Positions 15,946-25,569 are shown, counted from the first letter of the stretch. The stretch is 64,000 nt of DNA from Dyadobacter sp. CY343 (GCF_021390335.1 NZ_JAJUXK010000001.1:1054001-1118000); one strand, 5' to 3'. A program made the numbers and translations. The notes: generated by a model not told the origin, from the letters alone.

Positions 15946-17436
15946 ATGCTTGATTTAAAACAGTTTGAGATCTGGTTTATCACCGGAAGCCAGCATTTAT
16001 ACGGAGAAGAAACGCTGCGCCAGGTCGATGAGCATTCACTTGCTATTGCCGGTTCGCTGGACAGTTCTTCCCAAATACCTGTCCGGGTGGTTTTTAGGCC
16101 GGTCGTAAAGTCTTCGGAAGAGATTTTTCAGATTATCCAGGAAGCGAATAGCAAACCGAATTGCATTGGGATAGTGGCGTGGATGCACACTTTTTCTCCT
16201 GCAAAAATGTGGATCAGAGGCTTGCAGATCCTGCAAAAACCTCTGCTGCATTTGCACACCCAGTTCAATCGCGATATCCCGTGGGCCAACATTGATATGG
16301 ATTTTATGAACCTCAACCAGTCTGCCCACGGAGACAGGGAATTTGGTTTTATGATGACCAGAATGCGGCTCAACCGAAAAGTGGTAGTAGGGCATTGGCA
16401 GCAGGAGCAGGTGCAGGAACCAATCGGCCAATGGGCGAGGGTAGCCGCGGCGCGTCACGATTTGCAGGGAGCGAAATTTGTCAGGTTCGGTGATAATATG
16501 CGCCAGGTGGCAGTTACCGACGGAGATAAGGTAGCCGCAGAAATGACATTTGGATTTTCGGTCAATACCCACGCGGTAGGCGACCTGGTTCAGGTGATCG
16601 ACCAGATTTCGGACTCTGATGTAGACAGGCTGGTGGAAGAATATGGCGCAGCCTATGAACTCGCAGAAACGCTGAGAAACGGGGCTGGAAGGCATTCGTC
16701 GCTCCGTGATGCCGCCCGTATCGAGCTTGGAATGAAGTACTTTTTGCAGGATGGAAATTTTAAGGGATATACCAATACGTTTGAAGATCTGCACGGCATG
16801 AAGCAATTGCCAGGGATCGGCTCGCAGCGGATGATGGCGGCGGGTTACGGGTACGCAGGCGAGGGCGACTGGAAAACGTCGGCGATGGTGCGCGCACTAA
16901 AAGTAATGGCCAGCGGACTGGAAGGCGGTAATTCGTTCATGGAAGATTATACCTATCATTTTGACCCACAAAACAGCCTGGTGCTGGGCTCGCATATGCT
17001 CGAAATATGCCCGAGCATTGCAGCCGGAAAACCATCCTGTGAAATCCACGCATTGGGAATAGGGGGCAAAGAAGACCCTGTCCGCCTGGTATTTGACGCG
17101 CCGGCCGGGCCAGCATTGAACGTGTCTCTGGTGGATCTGGGCAATCGTTTCAGGATCATTGTGAATGAAGTCGACGCAGTGGCGGTAACTGAAAAACTGC
17201 CGAAACTGCCTGTGGCCAGGGCATTATGGAAGCCCCAGCCTGATATGCAGACAGGTTGTGCAGCCTGGATCTACGCCGGAGGTGCGCACCATACCGTTTA
17301 CAGTCAAAACCTGACAGTGGACCATATCGAAACTTTCGCTGAAATGGCGGGTGTGGAGCTGGTTGTGATTGATAAAAATACAACGCTGAGACAATTGAAA
17401 AATGAGTTGCGGTGGAGTGAGGGATTTTATAAGTAA
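15946..17436 (+). CDS. araA: L-arabinose isomerase
   Basis: A 496-residue cytoplasmic enzyme converting L-arabinose to L-ribulose with a divalent metal. It opens with the family signature [18 protein letters not shown] and continues with [42 protein letters not shown] and [15 protein letters not shown] sequence. The metal-site region [11 protein letters not shown] and the C-terminal GGAHHTVYS carry the conserved Glu and His residues. Length matches the family (about 500). It sits between araB and araD with gaps of 22 and 6 bases. Confidence 0.98.
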   Translation: MLDLKQFEIWFITGSQHLYGEETLRQVDEHSLAIAGSLDSSSQIPVRVVFRPVVKSSEEIFQIIQEANSKPNCIGIVAWMHTFSPAKMWIRGLQILQKPLLHLHTQFNRDIPWANIDMDFMNLNQSAHGDREFGFMMTRMRLNRKVVVGHWQQEQVQEPIGQWARVAAARHDLQGAKFVRFGDNMRQVAVTDGDKVAAEMTFGFSVNTHAVGDLVQVIDQISDSDVDRLVEEYGAAYELAETLRNGAGRHSSLRDAARIELGMKYFLQDGNFKGYTNTFEDLHGMKQLPGIGSQRMMAAGYGYAGEGDWKTSAMVRALKVMASGLEGGNSFMEDYTYHFDPQNSLVLGSHMLEICPSIAAGKPSCEIHALGIGGKEDPVRLVFDAPAGPALNVSLVDLGNRFRIIVNEVDAVAVTEKLPKLPVARALWKPQPDMQTGCAAWIYAGGAHHTVYSQNLTVDHIETFAEMAGVELVVIDKNTTLRQLKNELRWSEGFYK

Positions 17437-17442
17437 CTGATT

Positions 17443-18144
17443 ATGTCAAAATATAAATACCTGAAAGAGCAGGTTTACGAGGCCAATATGGAGATTCCGA
17501 AGGAAGAACTGGCGATCGTTACATTCGGTAACGTAAGCGGGATCGACCGGACTGCGGGCGCAGTGGCGATCAAGCCGAGCGGTATTCCTTATCACCGGCT
17601 CCAGCCGGAGGATATCGTAGTAGTGGATCTCGATAATGTGGTGATTGAAGGTTCCATGCGGCCGTCCTCGGATACCAAAACGCATACTTTGCTTTATAAA
17701 AGCTTTCCTTCCATCGGCGGGGTTTGTCACACGCATTCTACTTATGCAGTGGCGTGGGCGCAGGCGATCCGGCCGATTCCCAACCTGGGTACCACCCACG
17801 CGGACCATCTGACGGCGGCTATACCCGTTACCGAAGTAATGTCGGATGAAATGATAGAGGGAAATTACGAGCTCGAAACGGGCAATCAGATCCTGGATCT
17901 TTTCGCAGCACAGGGACTGAGCTATGAAGAAGTGGAAATGGTGCTGGTCGCCTGCCACGGACCGTTTACCTGGGGTAAAGATCCGGCAAAGGCTATTTAT
18001 AACTCGGTTGTCCTGGAAGAAATCGCCAGAATGGCTTATCTGACCTTACAGATAAATCCCTCGGCAAACACCATCAAGCAAAGCCTGATCGACAAGCATT
18101 ATTTTAGAAAACATGGGAAAAATGCCTATTACGGGCAGGAGTAG
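17443..18144 (+). CDS. araD: L-ribulose-5-phosphate 4-epimerase
   Basis: A 233-residue class II aldolase-fold enzyme that epimerises L-ribulose 5-phosphate to D-xylulose 5-phosphate, feeding the pentose phosphate pathway. Diagnostic pieces are FGNVSGIDR, GVCHTHSTYAVAWAQA with the zinc-binding HxH, TTHADHL, VLVACHGPFTWG with the third His, and the C-terminal KHGKNAYYGQ. It completes araBAD, starting 6 bases after araA, so translation is probably coupled. Its stop codon touches the end of a convergent 48-codon gene. Confidence 0.98.
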   Translation: MSKYKYLKEQVYEANMEIPKEELAIVTFGNVSGIDRTAGAVAIKPSGIPYHRLQPEDIVVVDLDNVVIEGSMRPSSDTKTHTLLYKSFPSIGGVCHTHSTYAVAWAQAIRPIPNLGTTHADHLTAAIPVTEVMSDEMIEGNYELETGNQILDLFAAQGLSYEEVEMVLVACHGPFTWGKDPAKAIYNSVVLEEIARMAYLTLQINPSANTIKQSLIDKHYFRKHGKNAYYGQE

Positions 18145-18291
18145 CTATTTTTTATCCACCCGCTGACTGGCAATCTTCCGCATCTGCCGTAAAGCTTCTT
18201 GCCTGGAAATCCCTTTGTCATTGGATTTGGCCTCTTCGATCGCCTCTTTCGTGAACCGGCCTTTTATCATATTATACAGGGCAAAAAACAT
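18145..18291 (-). CDS. Hypothetical 48-residue basic protein
   Basis: A short frame from ATG 18291 to TAG 18145 encodes MFFALYNMIKGRFTKEAIEE followed by a helical, lysine- and arginine-rich tail (RQEALRQMRKIASQRV). It ends exactly one base after the araD stop codon, so the two genes converge without a spacer or terminator. An internal Met at codon 8 is an alternative start. It has no signal peptide and I recognise no family; the clean, charged amphipathic composition makes it more likely real than chance. Confidence 0.5.
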   Translation of the reverse strand: MFFALYNMIKGRFTKEAIEEAKSNDKGISRQEALRQMRKIASQRVDKK

Positions 18292-18359
18292 AGTGGATCC
18301 GCTGATTATTATTTGAATATCTGATAATCAAACTTACCAAACAATCGCCTATAAAAAAA

Positions 18360-18385
18360 CTGCCGGATGTAGATACATCCGGCAG
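18360..18385 (-). terminator. Rho-independent terminator
   Basis: A perfect 12-bp stem CTGCCGGATGTA / TACATCCGGCAG with a 2-base spacer at the top. On the minus strand it is followed by seven T residues (A run at 18353-18359). It lies 34 bases past the stop of the 62-residue gene at 18419-18607 and fits as its terminator. Confidence 0.8.
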
Positions 18386-18418
18386 CGGTATTTTCTAAAC
18401 GTTGAGTATGAATTGATC

Positions 18419-18607
18419 TTAACCAATTGCTTCCTTACGCAGCTTGCTGCCCGGATTAAATTCATCTTTGATCCAGCGAACAAAGTTGTTGGAATTGGTC
18501 TTGTAAATTTCTATTGATAAAGGTTTAATACCGCTGAACTCCACTTCTCTCACGTATTCAGCATGCAACTTTAAAATTTCTGAAAGGGTCTTGCTGTCAG
18601 TTTTCAT
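18419..18607 (-). CDS. Hypothetical 62-residue protein
   Basis: A small soluble protein (MKTDSKTLSEILKLHAEYV start) with two predicted helices and a conserved-looking aromatic/charged C-terminus (NNFVRWIKDEF). There is no signal, membrane segment or known motif. It stands alone with a strong terminator downstream, which supports an expressed single gene. Function not recognised. Confidence 0.6.
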   Translation of the reverse strand: MKTDSKTLSEILKLHAEYVREVEFSGIKPLSIEIYKTNSNNFVRWIKDEFNPGSKLRKEAIG

Positions 18608-18942
18608 TGAAAATCGGTGAATGTTTAGGTTTACAAAGATTGTTCAGAGGGTTGCAACAAACATGTTCCCAAGTACCGGATGCTTTTTACGAAATGTAAA
18701 AATTTATATTTTAAATTTTTTTAATTACATAAACGAGTGTTTGTATCCGCGAGTTTATTTAAAAAAAGTTTCCTAAAATTGGAATATTGTTACAAAATAG
18801 GACAGATTGTGTAAATCTGGGAGGAGAGGCGAAAGTTTGTTCTCGTGCACAGCCGGGTCGGGAGTTGTGAGAAAGTATCAGTAAAATTATGCCTGATCAG
18901 CAAGTTTGGGAAGGGAGACGCAGGGGAGGGTATTGGGAGAAA
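18608..18942. other. Intergenic region, no gene seen
   Basis: About 335 bases between the small gene at 18419-18607 and the end of the sensor operon. The part next to the small gene is AT-rich and has TTTACAAA and TTACAAAA words that may belong to its promoter. The part next to the operon is more GC-rich, with G-rich clusters; I see no coding frame or clear terminator. Confidence 0.5.
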
Positions 18943-19332
18943 TCAAAGCGATAATCTGTTTTTTAAAAAGCTAACTTCGAGGGGTTTTGGGAGCAGGTCG
19001 ATGATATGCGGGCTGGCTTTTGCCTTTTCGATATCGCGTGTGTCGATGGTCGAGGAGAGCATGAATATCTTGACTTTTTCTCTCAGAAAACCGGGCAGAT
19101 TTGCATATTCCTCCACAAACTCGAATCCGTTCATATCCGGCATTTGCAGGTCGAGTAAAATGATCGTTTCAGGAAGTACAGAACCCTCGGTGAGCAGGTG
19201 TTTTAGCGCTTCCCGCGCCGAATTGAAGGTTTTGACAGTATCGGTTATCCCGCTCTTGATGAGCAACTTTTCGTAAATGAATAGATCGAAGGCGCTGTCG
19301 TCTATCAAACAGAAGTTTAGAAGAGGCTTCAT
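18943..19332 (-). CDS. Stand-alone response-regulator receiver
   Basis: A 129-residue CheY-like domain with no output domain. The acidic pocket is CLIDDS (Asp11, Asp12), the phosphoacceptor is Asp61 in LLDLQMPDMNGFEF, the switch residues lie in MLSSTID and the conserved Lys116 in LLPKPLE. It belongs to the family of single receivers next to hybrid kinases. It is the last gene of a five-gene minus-strand operon, 13 bases after the hybrid kinase, and probably receives phosphate from one of the two kinases. Confidence 0.92.
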   Translation of the reverse strand: MKPLLNFCLIDDSAFDLFIYEKLLIKSGITDTVKTFNSAREALKHLLTEGSVLPETIILLDLQMPDMNGFEFVEEYANLPGFLREKVKIFMLSSTIDTRDIEKAKASPHIIDLLPKPLEVSFLKNRLSL

Positions 19333-19345
19333 GGGCGACCGTAGT

Positions 19346-20437
19346 TTATTTTCTTATTGAGGGAATATTGATTTCAAAAACGCTGCCCTCACCAATCTTG
19401 GAGCTGACACTGATCCGGCCTTCCAATTTGGAAATTGCTTCATGCACAATATACAATCCAATTCCGGACCCGCTATTAGTGGCGCCGGCGCGGTAAAACA
19501 TCCGGAAGATCTTATCCTGATCCGATTCCTTAATACCCAAACCGTTATCGGCCACGGTGATCCTGGCTTCGGTAGGAGTGGACCGTACCGTTAAGTGCAC
19601 GTAGGGATCGGGCTTGGATTTGTCCTGAAATTTGATCGCATTATTGATCAGGTTATTAAAAATGATCCTGAGCTTCATCACATCAGACTGGAAATTGCCT
19701 GACTGATCAATATCCGTGGTCATTTTCAGGTTACCGTATTCGGGCAGGTACTGAATGGTGGCTTGTACTTCCGTTACCAGTTCGTCAAAACTAATATCTG
19801 TAACCACCGGCACGCCGCGCGCGTTTTTATAATAATCAATGATATTGATAATGAAAGTATCCAGTTTTTTGACCGATTGGCGGATTAATTCCAGGTACTC
19901 GTTCTGCGACTGAACATCTTCTTCCAGCAAAGCCAGGTTCACAATGCCCAGAACCGACATAAGCGGTGCCCGAAGATCGTGGGAGGCGCTGTACACAAAT
20001 TTGTCCAGCTCTTCATTTGCCTTTTGCAGTTCGCTGTTGCGCTGTTTCAGGTCTTCCCGGGTTTTGTATATCTCGTATGCATTTGAAATCGCAGTTTCAA
20101 CATACTTATAATCCCAGGGTTTGTCGATAAACCTGAAAACCTCTCCTTTATTGATTGCATCGATCGCCGCGCCGATATCCGTGTGGCCGGTGATCAGGAT
20201 ACGGATAGGTTTCGGGAATTTTAATCTGATCTTTTCAAAAAATTGAACGCCCGACATCACCGGCATACGCTGGTCGGCCAGGATAATACAAAAATCTTTT
20301 TTCTCCAATATCTCTTCTGCCTCGACGACAGACGCCGTGATCGTGATGTCGTATTGCTTTCTGAAAGAAGCCTTGAACGAATGCAGGTTATGCTCCTCGT
20401 CGTCGATATAAAGAATAGTTATTGGTTTTTCATTCAT
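19346..20437 (-). CDS. Receiver-histidine kinase hybrid (N-terminal receiver)
   Basis: A 363-residue cytoplasmic protein. An N-terminal receiver (ILYIDDEEHNLHSFKASF, Asp55 in LADQRMPVMSG, Lys106 in FIDKPWD) is followed by a coiled coil, a HisKA dimerisation helix with His153 in SASHDLRAPLMSVLGI, and a HATPase domain (DNGLGIKESDQDKIFRMFY, GSGIGLYIVHEAISK). No membrane segment is present, so it must receive its signal by phosphotransfer or protein contact. Its ATG overlaps the stop of the 7TMR-DISM kinase by four bases (ATGA), indicating translational coupling. Its receiver closely resembles the divergent receiver at 25960. Confidence 0.94.
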   Translation of the reverse strand: MNEKPITILYIDDEEHNLHSFKASFRKQYDITITASVVEAEEILEKKDFCIILADQRMPVMSGVQFFEKIRLKFPKPIRILITGHTDIGAAIDAINKGEVFRFIDKPWDYKYVETAISNAYEIYKTREDLKQRNSELQKANEELDKFVYSASHDLRAPLMSVLGIVNLALLEEDVQSQNEYLELIRQSVKKLDTFIINIIDYYKNARGVPVVTDISFDELVTEVQATIQYLPEYGNLKMTTDIDQSGNFQSDVMKLRIIFNNLINNAIKFQDKSKPDPYVHLTVRSTPTEARITVADNGLGIKESDQDKIFRMFYRAGATNSGSGIGLYIVHEAISKLEGRISVSSKIGEGSVFEINIPSIRK

Positions 20438-22596
20438 CGAAAATCAGGAATAGGGCTTACTTTTCTTTTAACTGGAAGCGTAATTAAAAATTCTGTTCCC
20501 TCGCCTACCTCGGTATTAACCTGGATAGAACCACTATGGACTTCTATGATCTTGAAGACGATCGAGAGGCCAAGGCCCGTTCCGTCGCCCACCTGTTTGG
20601 TCGTAAAAAAGGGCTCGAATATCTTGTTTTTAATTTCCGGCGTCATTCCAGGCCCATTATCGCGTATGGAAATTGAAATGTTGTCAGGGTCGCTTAGCCA
20701 CGTTTTTACCCATATTGTTGGGGTCTTGTCTTCCTGCCTGTCTTTGAGCAAAGCATAGATTGAATTAGTCAGTATATTCATAAATACCTGATTTAGCTTG
20801 CCTGCGTAACATTCGATACTTGGCAGATTGCCCAGATCTTTAACCAGCTGAATCGCATTGCCCATCTGATAATTCAGGATGATTAAAGTCGATTCTATGC
20901 CTTCGTTGATATTGACGATATTCAGGTCCAGCTCGTCGATGCGCGAAAAGATCTTTAGTCCCTTTACGATTTCGACAGTTCTGTTCGCCCCATCTTCCAT
21001 ACCCTTTAAAAGCGTGTCGAGCTCAGTTTTAATGTAGTCCAGCTCAAGTTCTGATTTCAATTGCTCAATTTCGCTCATTTTAATTTGCAAATCCTCAAGA
21101 GACACCACGTTTTGAATATTTTCGTACGAATCGAGGATTTCAAGTACATCGTCAATATCCCTTCTCAGGGGCTTGATATTGGAGCTTACAAAATTGATCG
21201 GGTTATTAATTTCATGCGCAATCCCGGCGGTAAGCTGACCTAATGAAGCCATTTTCTCGGAATCGATGAGCTGCGTCTGCGCGTCTTTGAGGCGGGTTAA
21301 TGCCATATTCAGGTCCTGGTTGGCGAACTGAAGTTCGGCTGTACGCTCGTTCACGCTTTTTTCAAGGAATACATTCTGTTCCATGATGATCTTTTCGTTT
21401 TCCATCGAGATCCGGAGCGCCTGTGCCTGCGACTCTTCTCTTTCTTTCTTGAAAATATTGATCTTGTCTGCAAGTGCTATCGATAGTAATACAACTTCCA
21501 TAATGGAACCGAACTGCATGGTGTAAGTCGTAAATACATTATAAGGCAGCACGTTTACATTGCGTAGAATAAAAAGGAAAAGGCCGAGCAGAAATATAGA
21601 CCAGCCCAAAAGGAAAAGCTTGGCCGGGCGGTAATTTTCTCTGGATAACTTAATACTGATTACAAGACAGCAAAGCGCCCCGAAAGCGCCTGTAAAATCC
21701 ACCACCCTGAAACTCAAAAGCTGGAATCCCGTCATATTCAGCACCGTGGATATAGAATACAGCACCACGATAATCGGCATAATGATCGTGGCACGGGGCC
21801 AGTTCTCTTTTAACTGCAGGAAATGCTTAAGGAAGTACATCACCGACACGCCCGCGACGCCGGAGAAGTAAATCGCTGCTACGGAATTGAAAGCGGGTGC
21901 ATTTGGCCAGAGATATTTGAATGCATATCCCGAAAGTGTGGTTTGGGCCAATCCGATAGAAAGCACGTAAAGCACGTAAAAGAGGTAACTTCTGTCTCTC
22001 GTGGAAAAGTAAATAAATACGTTGTAAAGCACCATTACCACGATAATTCCGCAGAAAATGCCGTTGATGGTCTCGCCGATCTGGGCGGTTTCAAAGAATA
22101 CCTCGCGGTCGCGCACAAGCAGCGGCAGCACGACCTGATTTGACCCTATTACTCTAAGATAGTAAGAATGCTCCTCGTTGGGACCCAAACCGAGCCGGAA
22201 AACGAGGTTCTGGTGTTTGATGAGCCGATCGCTGAAACGGTCGGTATTCGTGTAGGCTTCGGAGCGGACTTCGCTCTCGCTGATCTCAAAAAGCTCGCAG
22301 GAATGGATCGAAGGCTGGGCGAGTTCCAGGTACAGCATTTCCGCTGCCGAACTGTTTTTGATTGAAAACCTTACCCAGAAAGTGGATTGACTTAATCCGA
22401 GATTGGGAACCTCATCTTTGCTTTTGGCAAATCGCTGCACCTTGCGGACCTCGTCGAGGGTTAGTGAGCCCGATGTATCTTCATAAATTTCGAGGTATTT
22501 TCCAATGATCAGCGAGCCGTTTTTATAGTCCGCAGTTTCAGCGGAACTCTCTCCGGCGAATACGATCAATAAAAGTACAAGTAGCAGTCTCACCAT
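20434..22596 (-). CDS. 7TMR-DISM membrane sensor histidine kinase
   Basis: A 720-residue membrane sensor. Signal peptide to about residue 19, periplasmic 7TMR-DISM extracellular domain (about 25-165, with LGLSQSTFWVRFSIKN and LELAQPSIHSCELF), seven membrane segments (about 175-375), a coiled coil and the kinase core: His461 in SLGQLTAGIAHEINNPINF and the ATPase boxes DNGPGMTPEIKNKIFEPFFTTK and GTGLGLSIV. The extracellular domain type binds small molecules such as carbohydrates. The gene starts one base after the acyltransferase stop, so the sensor is made together with two biosynthetic-looking enzymes, a strong hint that it senses their product. Confidence 0.93.
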   Translation of the reverse strand: MVRLLLVLLLIVFAGESSAETADYKNGSLIIGKYLEIYEDTSGSLTLDEVRKVQRFAKSKDEVPNLGLSQSTFWVRFSIKNSSAAEMLYLELAQPSIHSCELFEISESEVRSEAYTNTDRFSDRLIKHQNLVFRLGLGPNEEHSYYLRVIGSNQVVLPLLVRDREVFFETAQIGETINGIFCGIIVVMVLYNVFIYFSTRDRSYLFYVLYVLSIGLAQTTLSGYAFKYLWPNAPAFNSVAAIYFSGVAGVSVMYFLKHFLQLKENWPRATIIMPIIVVLYSISTVLNMTGFQLLSFRVVDFTGAFGALCCLVISIKLSRENYRPAKLFLLGWSIFLLGLFLFILRNVNVLPYNVFTTYTMQFGSIMEVVLLSIALADKINIFKKEREESQAQALRISMENEKIIMEQNVFLEKSVNERTAELQFANQDLNMALTRLKDAQTQLIDSEKMASLGQLTAGIAHEINNPINFVSSNIKPLRRDIDDVLEILDSYENIQNVVSLEDLQIKMSEIEQLKSELELDYIKTELDTLLKGMEDGANRTVEIVKGLKIFSRIDELDLNIVNINEGIESTLIILNYQMGNAIQLVKDLGNLPSIECYAGKLNQVFMNILTNSIYALLKDRQEDKTPTIWVKTWLSDPDNISISIRDNGPGMTPEIKNKIFEPFFTTKQVGDGTGLGLSIVFKIIEVHSGSIQVNTEVGEGTEFLITLPVKRKVSPIPDFR

Positions 22597-22597
22597 A

Positions 22598-23296
22598 TTA
22601 TACCTTTATTTTAATATTCAGATCATAATGTAACGCGATCTCACCTTTCGGGCCCTGCTCAACTGCAAATTGAACGGGGTTATTCCTTAAACGTTTAATA
22701 TGCTTCAATTCTTCTTCATGTGCAAGAGGCAATTGTTCCAGGTCCGTCACAACAATCGCAGTAGCTATCAGGCCTTCTTTAGGGTAATAGAACGTACCAT
22801 TATTTCCCAATGTCCGGATCACCTCGAAACCAAGCCTGAGACACTGTCGCAATGTGGGCGGCGAACATAATGCAAGCAGCCTTGTAATATCAAGCCCGGT
22901 AGTAAGCGCAATACCAACCCGACCCAGAAAAACGCTTCCTATCCCGAATCCTGCAACTTCCTTGCTATTGAAAGCGCCGCAAAGCTCCGCAATTTTCTCA
23001 TCCTTCAGCTCGTCTACGTAGCTGTAAATGCGCGTATCCTTTTTCGCAATAGCGTATTCCATCGGCATTTTGCGTGTTTCCTGCCGAACCTGAAGCCTGG
23101 CGCCGCCGTAGATTTTTCCGCCATCTTCCGACTCCACAATGATCACAAATGTATTTTCATCTTCCAGCCAATCGCGATTGGCGGAAGTTACCTGCTTAAC
23201 CCCGTAAGCTTCTAAAACTTTTCTGTGCTCATCAATATATCTGAGGCAGGTTTCACTGTCTTCGGTAGATTTAAATGCTCGTATTTTAGCTACCAT
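22598..23296 (-). CDS. FeeM/LuxI-like GNAT-fold acyltransferase
   Basis: A 232-residue protein. The ATG at 23296 shares its A with the upstream TGA stop (TGATG), which fixes the start. The N-terminal half follows the pattern of autoinducer and N-acyl amino acid synthases: HRKVLEAYGV, then RDWLEDENTF (Trp43, Glu45, Asp46, Phe50), a strand VIIVESEDGG, and GGARLQV with Arg67. The second half has GIGSVFLGRVGIALTTGLD and LRQCLRLGFEVI, typical of GNAT cofactor-binding helices. I infer acyl transfer to an amino acid or amine; the substrate is unknown. No membrane segment. Confidence 0.65.
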   Translation of the reverse strand: MVAKIRAFKSTEDSETCLRYIDEHRKVLEAYGVKQVTSANRDWLEDENTFVIIVESEDGGKIYGGARLQVRQETRKMPMEYAIAKKDTRIYSYVDELKDEKIAELCGAFNSKEVAGFGIGSVFLGRVGIALTTGLDITRLLALCSPPTLRQCLRLGFEVIRTLGNNGTFYYPKEGLIATAIVVTDLEQLPLAHEEELKHIKRLRNNPVQFAVEQGPKGEIALHYDLNIKIKV

Positions 23297-25569
23297 CAAA
23301 TTTCGTCATTTACAATAAACAATATTTTATCTAGTGCCAGGCGATTCGTTTTAGTAGCTATCGTTGCAGACTTTTGTATTCTCAGAAGAAAAACCGGGCC
23401 TGATTCGATCGGCAGTTTCAGGGTGTTGTAAAAATGATTCGCTAAACGTTGAATTTTGTTCATATCTGTATTGTCGAGTCCGTCACCGTTTTTCATTCGC
23501 TCAAAAAGAACCGCCGGTGAATAAAGAATCTCTGCCGCTAGTCCGAGCTTTAAAGCCCGCAGCCAGATATCCTGAACTATTCTTCCCGAATCAAATGCTT
23601 CCTGTCCCGGTGATGTGACAGAAATAGCGGCAATGCACGGGGAAGTGGCGATCGTGCGACCGATCAGTCCGGCCACCAGATTGCCACCGTCAATATCTTT
23701 CAAGATCCCCGCAATCTTTTTGTCTTTTACGATCGAAAGCGCTGTTAATAAGCCAGGATCGGAGGTATAAGTGCTTAGCGGAATGCTGTTTTCACTTTCT
23801 GCATTTGCCTCCTCGTTCGTTTTGACAACCCTCCCGAAAAAGTCCGCATGCCCCTCATGATGCAGCAAAGTCACCAGGTCACAAGCACCGACAACTTCTG
23901 CGAGCTTGCGAATATGGTCCGAATCCTGGATAAAGTCAATCCGTCCGTGTATTATTCCGTGAGCGGCTTGTCCGAGGTAGTCCAGGTCAGTGTCTGTCAG
24001 TTGCAGCGATTCTCCCGCTGATCTGTCCGTCGCACGGATATGTATAAATGGCGAAAGCGAAGAGGCAATATCTACTGGTTCCCGGTTGCTAAATTCGATC
24101 GTCGCCACGAGGTCCGGCTTGTTATCTGCCGGAAAAATATGGCTTGTTGCGTGATATCCCAACTCAGCACTTTTGATCACCACATTCTGAAATGCAGCGC
24201 CAAGTGCAAAATGCGCTAAAATGTCCTTATAATATAAGAATGGCAGTGAGCCTGCTTTGTCATGAAAAAGGTACAGCCGGCCATTTCGGTGAATCCATTT
24301 CCATGGTTGTACATCACCGTAGGAAGGGGCATGAGATGCGGCTTCCACGATTAGTTTAATATGTTCCGGGTCGGGATAGATTTCGGGAGGACTGGCGGAA
24401 AGCGAATCCACTGCTACAATCGCAGCTGCCAGATCAAAAGGTTTCTCATTATGGATACTGACAGACTCAGCCGGGCTTACGGGAGTGTTACCCACCAGTT
24501 GTTCCAGATCCACATAATACCTGCCTGATTCTGTGAACTGATCTAGCAGGATCCTCCTTGAAACGTCGGCTACTACGCCGCCGCCGAGGGTTACTGCGCT
24601 GGCCAGCTGCGGCCAGGTGCTGATCGACTGCCCGACTTCCAGCAGCGACGCCCTGCCTCTGAGAGAAGCTTTCGACACATCAATAATCCGCATCACAAGT
24701 CCGACCCTGTCCGCAGGGGAAATATTTTGCAGCCTTTCTTTGGGAATATCACTTAGCAGGCCGTGCAGTATCGGCCGGTCATTGTGGAGATCAAACCTTT
24801 CCACATCGAGTAAACCCCTGTCACTGGTTTCCATTACAACCGGGATACCAAGTGGCCGGGCTGCTTCACGGCATTTTATCTTGATTTCAATATCATCACA
24901 TTCGTCGATCAGCAGGTCCAGCTTACCGTCTCTGGTCAAAAAATCATTCAGATTATGGGTAGTGATTCCCTCGGTGTAGCATTCAATGTGAAGGAACGGA
25001 TCGAGCTCTGCGATCTCCCGGGCGGTGATCACACTTTTATTGAGTCCGCAGTTGTGAATTCCAGTTCTGATCCTGTTGAGGTTACTCAATTCGAGCGTAT
25101 CAAAATCGGCCAGCCGCAAGGAGCCGAACGATCTTTCGGTGGCGAGGGTCAATGCGACGGAGTGACCAACGGATAGCCCGATTATGCCAATCCGGCGTTT
25201 TGATAGGGAGTTTTGTTCCTGCAACGTGATTTTGTGCCGGTTGCGGGCGGTGCGGAGTTCAATGAAATCGGCCTCATCCAGCAAGTGCAGGAGGCGGTTC
25301 GACCAGGGATAATATACCCAGCAGCCTTCGAGGTCGGCGTCTTTTTCGGCTGTCCACCCGGCGTACCTTTCGTCGAGTTGTTGGTCGGATAAGCGTTGCC
25401 TGGGATTTCTGACCTTGATCAGCTCTTTCGACTGAGATTCGAACAAATTCAAAATGAGCGCATTGCGATATTCGCCTGTCAACAAATCAAATTTCTGCCG
25501 GTCAGCATATTGTTCTTTGGGAATGAATACCGGGCGGTAAATTGTGTTTAGGATCGTCTCAGCGTACAT
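23296..25569 (-). CDS. E1/ThiF-like adenylyltransferase fused to a nitroreductase domain (Rv1355c type)
   Basis: A 757-residue two-domain enzyme. The E1-like part (about 120-300) has the nucleotide loop GIIGLSVGHSVAL (from residue 128), LADFDTLELSNLNRIR with the Asp-Asn-Arg set of the ThiF/MoeB fold, and DLLIDECDDIEIK. The second part (about 410-740) looks like an FMN nitroreductase (EAASHAPSYGDVQPWKW). This fusion resembles the mycobacterial Rv1355c family, whose chemistry is not established. E1 enzymes adenylate a carboxylate, and nitroreductase-like modules can oxidise azolines or halogenated/nitro groups, so small-molecule tailoring is plausible. It heads the five-gene operon and is TGATG-coupled to the acyltransferase. 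Confidence 0.82.
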   Translation of the reverse strand: MYAETILNTIYRPVFIPKEQYADRQKFDLLTGEYRNALILNLFESQSKELIKVRNPRQRLSDQQLDERYAGWTAEKDADLEGCWVYYPWSNRLLHLLDEADFIELRTARNRHKITLQEQNSLSKRRIGIIGLSVGHSVALTLATERSFGSLRLADFDTLELSNLNRIRTGIHNCGLNKSVITAREIAELDPFLHIECYTEGITTHNLNDFLTRDGKLDLLIDECDDIEIKIKCREAARPLGIPVVMETSDRGLLDVERFDLHNDRPILHGLLSDIPKERLQNISPADRVGLVMRIIDVSKASLRGRASLLEVGQSISTWPQLASAVTLGGGVVADVSRRILLDQFTESGRYYVDLEQLVGNTPVSPAESVSIHNEKPFDLAAAIVAVDSLSASPPEIYPDPEHIKLIVEAASHAPSYGDVQPWKWIHRNGRLYLFHDKAGSLPFLYYKDILAHFALGAAFQNVVIKSAELGYHATSHIFPADNKPDLVATIEFSNREPVDIASSLSPFIHIRATDRSAGESLQLTDTDLDYLGQAAHGIIHGRIDFIQDSDHIRKLAEVVGACDLVTLLHHEGHADFFGRVVKTNEEANAESENSIPLSTYTSDPGLLTALSIVKDKKIAGILKDIDGGNLVAGLIGRTIATSPCIAAISVTSPGQEAFDSGRIVQDIWLRALKLGLAAEILYSPAVLFERMKNGDGLDNTDMNKIQRLANHFYNTLKLPIESGPVFLLRIQKSATIATKTNRLALDKILFIVNDEI

